Below the pieces are notes generated by a model that did no database searches, had not been told where the DNA came from, and was given only the letters and a program-made list of their open reading frames with translations. Positions 33,490 through 41,972 of a DNA stretch of 64,000 nt are shown here, piece by piece. Numbering within the stretch: the first letter of the stretch is position 1; the number at the start of each line of letters is the position of its first letter. Source of the stretch: Aldehydirespirator sp965204415. Lineage in GTDB: Bacteria; Actinomycetota; Acidimicrobiia; Acidimicrobiales; Aldehydirespiratoraceae. Location of the stretch: contig CBDBEL010000003.1 in assembly GCA_965204415.1 (NCBI GenBank), forward strand, positions 620,001 through 684,000. Reading direction: 5' to 3'. A program made the translations under genes and the position numbers.

Positions 33490-34308
33490 CTACCTGAAGC
33501 AGGCCAGCAGGTCTTCGTGGAGCAGCCCGTTGGTTCCCACGGCTGAGCCGCTGCGCCACCCGTCGCTCCCGGAGACGTCCGAGAACCGGCCGCCGGCCTC
33601 GGCCATGATCACCGACATCGGGGCGACGTCCCAGTCGAAGCACTCCGGATCGACCATGGCCTCGGCCCGTCCGGTGGCGACGAGGGCATAGCCGTAAGCG
33701 TCTCCCCAGGTGCGGACCCGTGCGCCCGCGGCACGAACCCGCTCCAGGACGGGTTCGGGCCAGTAGGTGAGCCCGCTAGTGCAGACATACGAGCCTTCCA
33801 GGCCGGCGCGGTCGCTCACTCCGCACGAGACGCCGTTCCAGTAGGCACCGCGGCCCCGGCCCGCCCAGACGCACTCGTCGAGTGCGGGCAGAGCGATCAC
33901 GCCCACTGCGGGGCCCTGTTCGTCCACGAGGGCCAGCAGCGTGGCGTACAGGGGCACGCCCTGCACGAAGGCCCTGGTGCCGTCGATCGGATCGATGACC
34001 CAGGTGCGGCCAGTACGGCCGGCCCAGACTCCCTCCTCCTCGCCCCAGATCGTGTCGTCGGGGTAGATCGCCGAGATCTCTGAGCGCAGGAGCCGTTCAG
34101 CTGCGTAGTCGGCCTCCGTCACGGGGCTCCCGTCGCTCTTGGCGGACACCGAGAGGCTCCGTTGCTGGTACCACTGGAGCGTGACGCGTCCGGCTCGCTG
34201 AGCGGCGTCTACGGCAAAGTCGACGACCTCTTCGGCGATCGCCCCATCCGGACGCTCTCTGCCCTCAGCGCGGGGTTGGCATGGTGAAGAAGTCTCGGTA
34301 TTTTTCAT
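33490..34308 (-). CDS. Inositol monophosphatase family protein (HisN-like)
   Basis: Mg-dependent phosphatase of the IMPase superfamily. Sequence features are closest to actinobacterial histidinol-phosphatase HisN or inositol-1-phosphatase. The 272-residue protein has DGSPVTEADYAAE, IWGEEEG (metal-binding Glu-Glu), VIDPIDGTRAFVQGVP (D-P-I-D-G-T) and the C-terminal FDWDVAPMSVIMAEAGG. All metal ligands are present. The substrate cannot be fixed without neighbours of the histidine pathway, none of which is here. Its start is only a few tens of bases from the divergent small gene. Confidence 0.85.
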   Translation of the reverse strand: MKNTETSSPCQPRAEGRERPDGAIAEEVVDFAVDAAQRAGRVTLQWYQQRSLSVSAKSDGSPVTEADYAAERLLRSEISAIYPDDTIWGEEEGVWAGRTGRTWVIDPIDGTRAFVQGVPLYATLLALVDEQGPAVGVIALPALDECVWAGRGRGAYWNGVSCGVSDRAGLEGSYVCTSGLTYWPEPVLERVRAAGARVRTWGDAYGYALVATGRAEAMVDPECFDWDVAPMSVIMAEAGGRFSDVSGSDGWRSGSAVGTNGLLHEDLLACFR

Positions 34309-34356
34309 GCTATGTCAATGAGTGTGTATTACCATAGCCAGGCTACGGCGAGGATC

Positions 34357-34653
34357 ATGCGGGCTGAGCGGTGCCGGTCGGTGGCTGACACGATCGACCT
34401 CCGGCGAGTCGCGGTGATCGAGCGCCACCAACCCGTCGTGGCGCTCCACCGCGAGGAGGTCTGGATGGGCCGGGCCGCCAGTGCGAGTCGGACCATGCTG
34501 CAGCGTGTCATCGGCGCGGCACTGTATTCCCTCGGCCTCGACCTCGCGACGGCCAGCCGGGCTCTGCGCAGCGAGGCCGGCAGACTCGAACAGGAGGCGG
34601 CGGCGCTGCGAAGCCGTGCCCGAGCGGCCGCCGAGGCCGAGGCGCGGGGGTGA
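34357..34653 (+). CDS. Hypothetical protein with C-terminal coiled coil
   Basis: 98 residues from the ATG at 34357 (an in-frame ATG at 34312 would leave no room for the hisN-like promoter). Codon use is typical of the window, with G/C in third positions, which supports a real gene. The second half is Ala/Arg/Glu-rich and helical (ALRSEAGRLEQEAAALRSRA), likely a short coiled coil. No family recognised. It precedes the alpha-hydroxy-acid dehydrogenase by 34 bases. Confidence 0.45.
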   Translation: MRAERCRSVADTIDLRRVAVIERHQPVVALHREEVWMGRAASASRTMLQRVIGAALYSLGLDLATASRALRSEAGRLEQEAAALRSRARAAAEAEARG

Positions 34654-34687
34654 CAGGGGGCGGTGCCCTTGCGTATTCTCAAGGGGC

Positions 34688-35911
34688 ATGGTCATCGACA
34701 CACTCCGATCTGTCCTGCGATTCCGCCGGTTCGAGTTCAGCGCGACCAAGCGGCGGCTGCAGGGTGCGGCCAGTATCGAGGATCTGCGCAGGGCCGCCCG
34801 CCGGCGCCTGCCCGGGGGAGTGTTCGACTACATCGACGGTGGCGCCGAGGACGAGGTCGCCATGGACCGCAACACCCGCGCCTTCCGCGAGATGGAGTTC
34901 GTCCCGCGGGTGCTGCGCGACATGGGAAACGTGGACACCACCGGCACGATCCTCGGCCGCGAGGTGCCCTTCCCGCTGATCCTGGCGCCCACCGGGTTCA
35001 CCCGCATCGCCCATCCGCCCGGCGAGCTGGCCGTGGCCCGCGCCGCCGAGCGAGCCGGTCTGCCGTACTCGCTGTCCACCATGGGGACCCGCTCGGTGGA
35101 GGAGGTGGCCGCGGTCAGCAATGGCTCCAAGTGGTTCCAGGTCTACGTGTGGCGCGACAAGGGCCTGCTCAAGGACATGATCCTGCGGGCCAAGGAGGCC
35201 GGTTTCGATGTGCTGTGCATCACCGTCGATGCGGCCATGTTGGGTCGCCGCGAGCGGGATGTGCGCCGCGGTTTCACCCTGCCGCCCAAGATGGGCATGG
35301 GCACCCTGCTCGAGGGCATGATCCGCCCGAGCTGGAGCCTGCGCTTCGCTCTCGCCGAGCCCATCTCCTTCGCGAACGTCGCCGGCAACACCGACATCGA
35401 CGGATCGACGGCGGTAGATCTGGCCGCGTTCATGAACGAGCAGTTCGACCCGACCCTGTCGTGGGAGGACGTGGCGTGGATGCGGTCGTTGTGGGACGGT
35501 CCGGTGCTGGTGAAGGGAATCCAGTGCGTGGCCGATGCCGTGATCGCCCGGGACGAGGGGCTGGACGGCATCGTGCTGTCCAACCACGGCGGACGCCAGC
35601 TCGACGCGGCTCCCGGCATCATCGATCTGGTCCAGCCGGTGGCTGAGACGGTGGGCGGCGAGCTCGACATCGTGTGCGACGGCGGGATCCGTCGCGGCAG
35701 CGACATCGTCAAGGCGCTCGCACTGGGCGCGACATCGTGCATGATCGGCCGTGCGTACCTGTATGGGCTCGCCGCGGCCGGTGAGGAGGGCGTCGACTGG
35801 GTGATCGAGCACCTGCGCACCGGCATGAAGCGCGACATGGCCCTGTGCGGCGCGGCCAGCGTGTCCGAGCTGACACCGGACCTGATCTACCGGATCGACA
35901 CCGGGAGATGA
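34688..35911 (+). CDS. FMN-dependent alpha-hydroxy-acid dehydrogenase (L-lactate dehydrogenase-like)
   Basis: Oxidises an L-2-hydroxy acid such as L-lactate, passing electrons to the respiratory chain or oxygen. From the ATG at 34688 it has 407 residues. The TIM barrel carries VFDYIDGGAEDEVAMDRN, PLILAPTGFTRIAHPPGE, QVYVWRDKG and the active-site loop SNHGGRQLDAAPG with the catalytic His near residue 300. CDGGIRRGSDIVKALALGA completes the FMN site. Other members, for example mycofactocin-associated MftD, have the same fold, and no mycofactocin genes are nearby. Substrate not determined. Confidence 0.9.
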   Translation: MVIDTLRSVLRFRRFEFSATKRRLQGAASIEDLRRAARRRLPGGVFDYIDGGAEDEVAMDRNTRAFREMEFVPRVLRDMGNVDTTGTILGREVPFPLILAPTGFTRIAHPPGELAVARAAERAGLPYSLSTMGTRSVEEVAAVSNGSKWFQVYVWRDKGLLKDMILRAKEAGFDVLCITVDAAMLGRRERDVRRGFTLPPKMGMGTLLEGMIRPSWSLRFALAEPISFANVAGNTDIDGSTAVDLAAFMNEQFDPTLSWEDVAWMRSLWDGPVLVKGIQCVADAVIARDEGLDGIVLSNHGGRQLDAAPGIIDLVQPVAETVGGELDIVCDGGIRRGSDIVKALALGATSCMIGRAYLYGLAAAGEEGVDWVIEHLRTGMKRDMALCGAASVSELTPDLIYRIDTGR

Positions 35912-36001
35912 GCCCGGCAGACATCCTCCCCGGATCCAGAAGGCCGACCCGCTTTCGGTTAGACATCATCACGGCAGCGTTGTAGTCTCTAATCAAAGGC
36001 T

Positions 36002-36019
36002 CGGCGGTGGGATCCGCCG
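36002..36019 (+). promoter_or_regulatory. Short hairpin in the leader of the aminotransferase gene
   Basis: CGGCGG-TGGGAT-CCGCCG forms a six-base-pair stem 20 bases upstream of the ATG. It could affect translation or bind a regulator at the head of the putative taurine cluster. The preceding 35912-36001 presumably holds the promoter; no clear hexamers. Confidence 0.35.
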
Positions 36020-36039
36020 CCTTGATGCAGGAGGCTCAT

Positions 36040-37410
36040 ATGCAGGGGGACCAGCCCGCGCACCGCCATCTGCTGCCGCACTTCACGCGCGGCGCTGGAT
36101 GGCGCCGCGACGACCTGGTCGTGATCGACCGGGGAGAGGGCTGCTACGTCTGGGACACCGAGGGCAACCAGTACCTGGACGGCCTGTCGGGATTGTTCTG
36201 CACCAATCTCGGCCACGGGCGCAGCGACCTGACCGCAGCCGCGTCCAAGCAGATGGACCGGCTGGCCTTCTATCCCAACTGGAGCTTCGCCCACCCGTCC
36301 GCGATGGAGGCCGCCTCCTTCATCGCTGCCGTCGCGCCCGACGAGCTGGACCGGGTGTTCTTCGTCAACTCCGGCTCTGAGGCAGTGGAGTCGGCCATGA
36401 AGTTCGCCCGCTGCTACCACCTGGCCAGCGGCGAGGAAACCCGCCACAAGGTGATCGCCCGCCGCTGGGCCTACCACGGCACCACCCTGGGCGCGCTGGC
36501 CGCGACCGGCGTGCCCAACCTGCGCGACCCCTTCGGGCCGATGCTCCCGGACTGCGTGCGCCACGTGGACAACACGCTCGGCTGCACCCGCGGGCCCGGA
36601 GTCGCCGCCCGGGAGCTGCCCTGTGTGGCCGCGGTCGAGGAGGCGATCCTTCGAGAGGGCCCCGAGACAGTGGCCATGGTCATCGCCGAGCCGGTGCAGA
36701 ACGGCCGCGGCGCACTGGTCCCGCCCGAGGGGTACTGGCAGGAGCTGCGCCGCATCTGCGACCGCCACGGCGTGCTGCTGTGCGCAGACGAGGTCATCAA
36801 CTCGTTCGGCCGCCTCGGGCACTGGTTCGGCAGTGACCGCTTCGGCGCCGAGCCCGACATGATCACCTTCGCCAAGGGGGTCACCAGCGCCTACCAGCCC
36901 CTCGGGGGACTGGTCGTCAGGGGCGCCCTGGTCGACCGGGTGTGGGACTCGCCCGTGGCGATGTTCGTGCACGGCTCCACCTTCGGCGCCCATCCAGTGG
37001 CGACCGCGGTGGCGCTGGCGAACATGGCCGCCATGCGCGACGAGGACGTGTTCGCCAACGTGCTGCTGAACGAGGATCGGCTTACCGGCGGTCTGCGGGC
37101 TCTGATGACCGGGCACTCTTGCGTCAAGGACGTGAGGGGGACCGGGTACTTCCACTATGTGGAGCTGATGCGGGACCGCGCCGAGGGAGTCGACCTGACC
37201 GAGGCGGAGTTCGCAGAGTTGCTCGCCGGCGGCGTGCTCGACCGGTTCGTGCGGGAGGCGCGCGTGCTGGTCCGACCCGACTCCCGGGGCGCGGCCATGC
37301 TGGCCATCGCGCCGCCGCTGGTGGCTGATGGCGCCGTGATCGACGACCTGCTGGCCCGGGTCGACCAAGTGCTCGACCGCGTGAGCGGTTGGCTGAAGGC
37401 CTCGAACTGA
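36040..37410 (+). CDS. Class-III aminotransferase, probable taurine:pyruvate aminotransferase
   Basis: PLP enzyme. The context (TauABC-type transporter and phosphotransacetylase downstream) points to transfer of the taurine amino group to pyruvate, giving sulfoacetaldehyde and alanine (Tpa). The fold itself would also fit omega-amino acid:pyruvate or GABA transaminases. The 456-residue protein shows YLDGLSGLFCTNLGHGR, FFVNSGSEAVESAMKFAR, HGTTLGALAATG, ADEVINSFGRLGHWFGSD and the PLP lysine K279 in ITFAKGVTSAYQPLGG. Start at 36040 follows GCAGGAGGCTC. The binding-protein gene starts 32 bases after the stop. Confidence 0.85.
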   Translation: MQGDQPAHRHLLPHFTRGAGWRRDDLVVIDRGEGCYVWDTEGNQYLDGLSGLFCTNLGHGRSDLTAAASKQMDRLAFYPNWSFAHPSAMEAASFIAAVAPDELDRVFFVNSGSEAVESAMKFARCYHLASGEETRHKVIARRWAYHGTTLGALAATGVPNLRDPFGPMLPDCVRHVDNTLGCTRGPGVAARELPCVAAVEEAILREGPETVAMVIAEPVQNGRGALVPPEGYWQELRRICDRHGVLLCADEVINSFGRLGHWFGSDRFGAEPDMITFAKGVTSAYQPLGGLVVRGALVDRVWDSPVAMFVHGSTFGAHPVATAVALANMAAMRDEDVFANVLLNEDRLTGGLRALMTGHSCVKDVRGTGYFHYVELMRDRAEGVDLTEAEFAELLAGGVLDRFVREARVLVRPDSRGAAMLAIAPPLVADGAVIDDLLARVDQVLDRVSGWLKASN

Positions 37411-37442
37411 GGCTCTCGTATATGAAACCCATGGAGGGAAAG

Positions 37443-39494
37443 ATGAAACGACTATTGGCCCTACTAGCCGTGTTCGTCCTGGTAGCGGCGGCCTGTGGCG
37501 ACGATGAGCCCGAGCCGGCCGCCGGCAGTGACGAGCCGGCGGCTCCAGCCGCCGACGACGAGGGCGACACCGGAACGGCGGTGCCTGCCGACGATGCCGA
37601 GATGATGCTGGATGAGTTGAATGTGGCGTACTTCTTGGAGTGGCCGACGGCGAATCAGGTGGCTCAGGCCGAGGGGACCTATGACGAGGCTCTCGGGTTG
37701 ACGGTGAACTGGATCCCGTTCGCGTCGGGCGGTGACATGGCTCAGGCCATGGAGGCCGGCGACATCGACATCTCCTACTCGCAGGGTCTGACGCCGTTCG
37801 CGAACTTCGTGACGGGCGGCTCTGACCTGCTGCTGGTGGGGGTGGCGGTCTCCTACGCCGATGCCGACAACTGTGTGGCTCATCCCGACTACGGCGTGAC
37901 CGCGGAGAACGCGGCTGAGACGCTGGCCGGTCAGAGCATCTACACGCCGTTGGGCAATGTGACCCACTTCAAGTTGTTGAAGATGCTGGAGCATCTCGGG
38001 GTGGACACGTCCACGGTGGAGTTGATCCAGTCCGAGGGCGGCCCGGCTGCGGTTGCCGCGCTGGACTCGGGCGCGGTGGCCATGGCGTGCGCGTTCGGGG
38101 GCGCGGTCAACGAGATGATCGCCAACGGCGGGAACCTGGTGATGACCGGGGCGGAGCAGGAGGCCATCGGCATCCGCGTCTTCGACATCATCTCCACCAC
38201 CGGAGCGTTCGCGGCGAGCCATCCCGACATCGTGACCGAGTTCTTGCAGGTGACCGAGGACGCCAACGCGGCCTACAACGACGACCGGGCGCCGTTCATC
38301 GACACCATCGCGGGGGCTGCGGGCATGGACCGCGAGCCGACCATCGCGCTGCTGGACGCGTTCAGCTTCCCCGAGAAGGACGTGCAGCTGTCCGATGCGT
38401 GGCTCGGCGGGACCGTCCAGCAGGTGATGAAGGACCAGATGGACTTCTTCGTGGCCCAGGGCGAGATCGAGGCCGCACTGGAGAGCTACGACTCCTTCGT
38501 CGACACCAGCTTCCTCGAAGCCGTTGAGGGCCGGGCCGGCGGGAGCATGGCCGCGGCCGACGAGATGATGCTGGATGAGTTGAATGTGGCGTACTTCTTG
38601 GAGTGGCCGACGGCGAATCAGGTGGCTCAGGCCGAGGGGACCTATGACGAGGCTCTCGGGTTGACGGTGAACTGGATCCCGTTCGCGTCGGGCGGTGACA
38701 TGGCCCAGGCCATGGAGGCCGGCGACATCGACATCTCCTACTCGCAGGGTCTGACGCCGTTCGCGAACTTCGTGACGGGCGGCTCTGACCTGCTGCTGGT
38801 GGGGGTGGCGGTCTCCTACGCCGATGCCGACAACTGTGTGGCTCATCCCGACTACGGCGTGACCGCGGAGAACGCGGCTGAGACTCTGGCCGGTCAGAGC
38901 ATCTACACGCCGTTGGGCAATGTGACCCACTTCAAGTTGTTGAAGATGCTGGAGCATCTCGGGGTGGACACGTCCACGGTGGAGTTGATCCAGTCCGAGG
39001 GCGGCCCGGCTGCGGTTGCCGCGCTGGACTCGGGCGCGGTGGCCATGGCGTGCGCGTTCGGGGGCGCGGTCAACGAGATGATCGCCAACGGCGGGAACCT
39101 GGTGATGACCGGGGCGGAGCAGGAGGCCATCGGCATCCGCGTCTTCGACATCATCTCCACCACCGGCGACTTCGCCGATGCTTATCCCGGTCTGATCACG
39201 GGGTTCCTTCAGGTGACCGAGGACGCCAACGCGGCCTACAACGACGACCGGGCGCCGTTCATCGACACCATCGCGGGGGCTGCGGGCATGGACCGCGAGC
39301 CGACCATCGCGCTGCTGGACGCGTTCAGCTTCCCCGAGAAGGACGTGCAGCTGTCCGATGCGTGGCTCGGCGGGACCGTCCAGCAGGTGATGAAGGACCA
39401 GATGGACTTCTTCGTGGCCCAGGGCGAGATCGAGGCCGCACTGGCCAGCTACGACTCCTTCGTCGACACCAGCTTCCTCGAGCAGGTCAACTGA
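37443..39494 (+). CDS. TauA-type substrate-binding lipoprotein with two tandem binding domains
   Basis: Captures the substrate outside the cell for an ABC transporter; the domain resembles TauA (taurine) in the VAYFLEWPTANQVAQAEGTY start, GGDMAQAMEAGDIDISYSQG and THFKLLKMLEHLGVD segments. The 683-residue chain has a signal peptide with lipobox VAAAC (lipid on C18) and an acidic linker to about residue 52. Domain A covers about 53-373 and domain B about 375-683. The two are nearly identical with a 963-bp period, differing mainly around GAFAASHPDIVTE versus GDFADAYPGLITG. Normal TauA proteins have one domain of about 300 residues. Start follows GGAGGGAAAG. Confidence 0.88.
   Translation: MKRLLALLAVFVLVAAACGDDEPEPAAGSDEPAAPAADDEGDTGTAVPADDAEMMLDELNVAYFLEWPTANQVAQAEGTYDEALGLTVNWIPFASGGDMAQAMEAGDIDISYSQGLTPFANFVTGGSDLLLVGVAVSYADADNCVAHPDYGVTAENAAETLAGQSIYTPLGNVTHFKLLKMLEHLGVDTSTVELIQSEGGPAAVAALDSGAVAMACAFGGAVNEMIANGGNLVMTGAEQEAIGIRVFDIISTTGAFAASHPDIVTEFLQVTEDANAAYNDDRAPFIDTIAGAAGMDREPTIALLDAFSFPEKDVQLSDAWLGGTVQQVMKDQMDFFVAQGEIEAALESYDSFVDTSFLEAVEGRAGGSMAAADEMMLDELNVAYFLEWPTANQVAQAEGTYDEALGLTVNWIPFASGGDMAQAMEAGDIDISYSQGLTPFANFVTGGSDLLLVGVAVSYADADNCVAHPDYGVTAENAAETLAGQSIYTPLGNVTHFKLLKMLEHLGVDTSTVELIQSEGGPAAVAALDSGAVAMACAFGGAVNEMIANGGNLVMTGAEQEAIGIRVFDIISTTGDFADAYPGLITGFLQVTEDANAAYNDDRAPFIDTIAGAAGMDREPTIALLDAFSFPEKDVQLSDAWLGGTVQQVMKDQMDFFVAQGEIEAALASYDSFVDTSFLEQVN
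37601..39494 (+). repeat. 963-bp tandem duplication inside the binding-protein gene
   Basis: Unit 1 runs 37601-38563 and unit 2 38564-39494 (shorter because it ends at the stop). Long stretches are identical base for base, with only scattered silent changes and one diverged patch at about 38200-38230 versus 39163-39193. A third, more diverged and permuted unit lies in the next gene at 39915-40859. Confidence 0.92.
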
Positions 39495-39510
39495 GACATC
39501 ACCATCACCA

Positions 39511-39555
39511 GCGATGGGCGGGCGCGGCCGACTTTCTGCGGCGCCCGCCCATCGC
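39511..39555 (+). terminator. Strong hairpin between binding-protein gene and transporter gene
   Basis: GCGATGGGCGGGCGC (39511-39525) pairs perfectly with GCGCCCGCCCATCGC (39541-39555) across a 15-base loop. No T-run follows, so it looks more like an mRNA-stabilising or partial-termination hairpin. Such hairpins are known after periplasmic-binding-protein genes, which need more product than the permease genes. Confidence 0.7.
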
Positions 39556-39629
39556 CTCAACTAGAACTGAACCCACACAGCCCGACTGCGGGCCGGTGAT
39601 CCAACACCGCAGCAGCAAGGGAGGACCCG

Positions 39630-41972
39630 ATGGATGCAATCGTCCAAGCCCTGGCCGACATCTACAGCGGCATCACCTACGTCGTCGCCCGTGGTGCGTA
39701 CTGGGTCTCGATAGCCCTTCTGGTCGTTTCCGCGGCCGCGGCAGTGCTGATGGTGCTCGACCTGATCTTCACCCCGACACGGAAGTTCCTGTCGGCCGAC
39801 CGGGCCGCGCAGCCCCGAGACGGCATCATCCTCATCGGCCAGCTCCTTGCGGCCGCGCTGCTGATCGGCGCGGTGGTGCTGGCCTTCCGAGACACCGGAA
39901 ACCCCTATGTCGGCACCATCGCCGGCGGTGCGGACATGGACCGCGACGCGGCCGGCACGCTGCTGGACGCGTTCAGCTTCCCCGAGAAGGACGTGCAGCT
40001 GTCCGATGCGTGGCTGGGGGGCACGGTCCAGTCGGCCATGAAGGAGCAGATGGACTTCTTCGTGGCCCAGGGCGAGATCGAGGCCTCGCTGGCCGGCTAC
40101 GACTCCTTCGTCGACACCGGCTTCCTCGAACGGGTGAAGGGCCGCGGCGACGGCGGCTCAGCGGCCGCCGTTGACACCGGCGGCCTCCAGGAGCTGAATG
40201 TGGCCTACTTCTCGGAGTGGCCGACGGCCAACCAAGTGGCCCAGGTCGAGAAGACCTACGACGAGGCTCTGGGTCTGACGGTGAACTGGATCCCGCTGGC
40301 GTCGGGCGTCGAGATGGCCGAGGCGATGGAGGCCGGCGACGTCGACATCTCCTATTCGCAGGGTCTGACGCCGTTCGCGAACTTCGTGACGGGCGGCTCT
40401 GACCTGCTGCTGGTGGGGGTGGCGGTGAGCTACGCCGACGCCGACAACTGCGTTGCCGGGCGAGGGCTGGGGATCACGGCCGAGAACGCGGCGACAACGC
40501 TGGCCGGTCAGAGCATCTACACGCCGCTGGGCAATGTGACCCACTTCAAGTTGTTGAGGATGCTGGAGCATCTCGGGGTGGACACGTCCACGGTGGAGTT
40601 GGTCCAGTCCGAGGGCGGCCCGGCTGCGGTTGCCGCGCTGGAGTCCGGCGAGGTGGTCATGGCGTGCGCGTTCGGCGGCGCGGTCAACAGGATGATCGCC
40701 AACGGCGGCAACCTGTTGATGACCGGGGCGGAGCAGGAGGCCATCGGCATCCGCGTCTTCGACATCATCTCCACCACCGGCGACTTCGCGGCCCAGCACC
40801 CCAGCGTCGTCACCGGGTTCCTCCAGGTGACCGAGGACGCCAACCGGGCTTACAACGACGGCGCCGGGTTCCCGTGGCGGCCCATCGTGGCCCTGTTGGC
40901 CGGCGCCGCGCTGATGGCCCTGCTCGTCGTGTACCGCCGTGCCTCCGAGGAGCGTCAGGCCGGACTGGCCCGGTACGTGTGGCTCGCTCTGGCCGTGACC
41001 TCCGTCCTTGCAGTGATCCTCGCCTTCTTGCAGCGCGAAGACTCGTCCATCCCCTACATGGGTCTGCTGCTGGGCGTGTTCATCATGGCTCGGGCGTGGT
41101 TCATGCTGGCCCGCCCCGAGGTGCGCTTCGACAAGTCGAGCGTGGCCGCCAAGACCGAGTCGCGCACCGAGAGCGCCCTCATCGTCGACAAGCTCGGCAT
41201 GGTCTACGAGCTGCCCGACGGCGGCAGCGTCGAGGCCCTCAAGGACGTGTCGTTCACGCTGGAGCCGGGTCGCCTGCTCTCGCTGCTCGGGCCGTCGGGC
41301 TGCGGCAAGACCACGCTGCTGAACATCGTCGCCGGCTTCCTGGCGCCCACGTCCGGCGAGGTGAAGCTGGGCAGCGAACCGATAACCGGACCCGGCCAGG
41401 ACCGGGGGATGGTCTTCCAGCGCGGGGCTCTGTTCGAGTGGCTGTCGGTCAACGACAACGTGGGCTTCGGTGCCCGCATGAACGGTCGCTCCCGGCCGGC
41501 GTCGCGCGAGGAGGTCCAGGACCTGCTGCGCATCGTCGGCCTCCAGGACTTCGGCGAGAAGGCGGTGTACGAGCTGTCCGGCGGGATGCAGCAGCGGGTG
41601 GCGCTGGCGCGATGCCTGGCCAATGATCCCAAGCTCATCCTGATGGACGAGCCGCTGGGCGCTCTCGATGCGCTCACCCGCGAGAAGATGCAGCGCCTGG
41701 TGCTGGACCTCTGGAACGAGACGGGCAAGACCATCGTGCTGGTCACCCACAGCGTTGAGGAGGCGCTGTATCTCGGTGACCAGCTGTTCGTGATGGCGCC
41801 GCGGCCGGGCCGGATCGAGAAGGTCTACGACCTGCCGTTCGCCAGGCAGGCGCTGACCGCCGATGCCCGCGACCTGAAGACGTCGCCGGAGTTCGTCCGC
41901 GTGCGGGAGGAGATACTCGGGATGATCTGGGCCATGGAGGAACAGATCATGGGAACGGGAGGAGAGAACTGA
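39630..41972 (+). CDS. Fusion: membrane domain with inserted, circularly permuted TauA domain, plus ABC ATPase
   Basis: 780-residue chain. TM1 about 24-47, basic loop, TM2 about 65-86. An inserted TauA-like domain spans about 96-410, then come TM3 415-435, basic loop, TM4 449-467, TM5 474-493, and a TauB/SsuB-type ATPase 510-775. ATPase motifs: Walker A GPSGCGKTT (554-562), signature LSGGMQQR (649-656), Walker B LILMDEP (669-675), H-loop H707. The TauA insert is permuted: the C-terminal lobe segment (LLDAFSFPEKDVQLSDAWLG) comes first, then a linker, then the N-terminal start (LNVAYFSEWPTANQ) through VTEDANRAYND. Positive-inside reasoning places the insert outside and the ATPase inside the cell. 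The next gene starts one base before this stop ends. Confidence 0.88.
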   Translation: MDAIVQALADIYSGITYVVARGAYWVSIALLVVSAAAAVLMVLDLIFTPTRKFLSADRAAQPRDGIILIGQLLAAALLIGAVVLAFRDTGNPYVGTIAGGADMDRDAAGTLLDAFSFPEKDVQLSDAWLGGTVQSAMKEQMDFFVAQGEIEASLAGYDSFVDTGFLERVKGRGDGGSAAAVDTGGLQELNVAYFSEWPTANQVAQVEKTYDEALGLTVNWIPLASGVEMAEAMEAGDVDISYSQGLTPFANFVTGGSDLLLVGVAVSYADADNCVAGRGLGITAENAATTLAGQSIYTPLGNVTHFKLLRMLEHLGVDTSTVELVQSEGGPAAVAALESGEVVMACAFGGAVNRMIANGGNLLMTGAEQEAIGIRVFDIISTTGDFAAQHPSVVTGFLQVTEDANRAYNDGAGFPWRPIVALLAGAALMALLVVYRRASEERQAGLARYVWLALAVTSVLAVILAFLQREDSSIPYMGLLLGVFIMARAWFMLARPEVRFDKSSVAAKTESRTESALIVDKLGMVYELPDGGSVEALKDVSFTLEPGRLLSLLGPSGCGKTTLLNIVAGFLAPTSGEVKLGSEPITGPGQDRGMVFQRGALFEWLSVNDNVGFGARMNGRSRPASREEVQDLLRIVGLQDFGEKAVYELSGGMQQRVALARCLANDPKLILMDEPLGALDALTREKMQRLVLDLWNETGKTIVLVTHSVEEALYLGDQLFVMAPRPGRIEKVYDLPFARQALTADARDLKTSPEFVRVREEILGMIWAMEEQIMGTGGEN
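39915..40859 (+). repeat. Permuted third copy of the TauA unit
   Basis: Related in sequence to the 963-bp units at 37601-39494, but its order begins in the middle of a unit (TIAGGADMDRD) and ends just before that point in the next unit (VTEDANRAYND). The internal joint ERVKGRGDGGSAAAVD aligns with the domain A-domain B linker EAVEGRAGGSMAAADE of the binding protein, so it derives from the junction of a tandem pair. Confidence 0.85.

Noticed and set aside
37464..39560. Minus-strand frame of about 700 codons opposite the tandem binding protein
   Set aside because: Mirrors the 963-bp repeat of the real gene and has no start signal or domain.
37601..40859. Assembly artefact as the sole explanation of the three TauA units
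   Set aside because: Units differ in clustered, in-frame ways; the third is well diverged, permuted and keeps an open frame into the ATPase. An error in exact copy number of units 1 and 2 still cannot be excluded.
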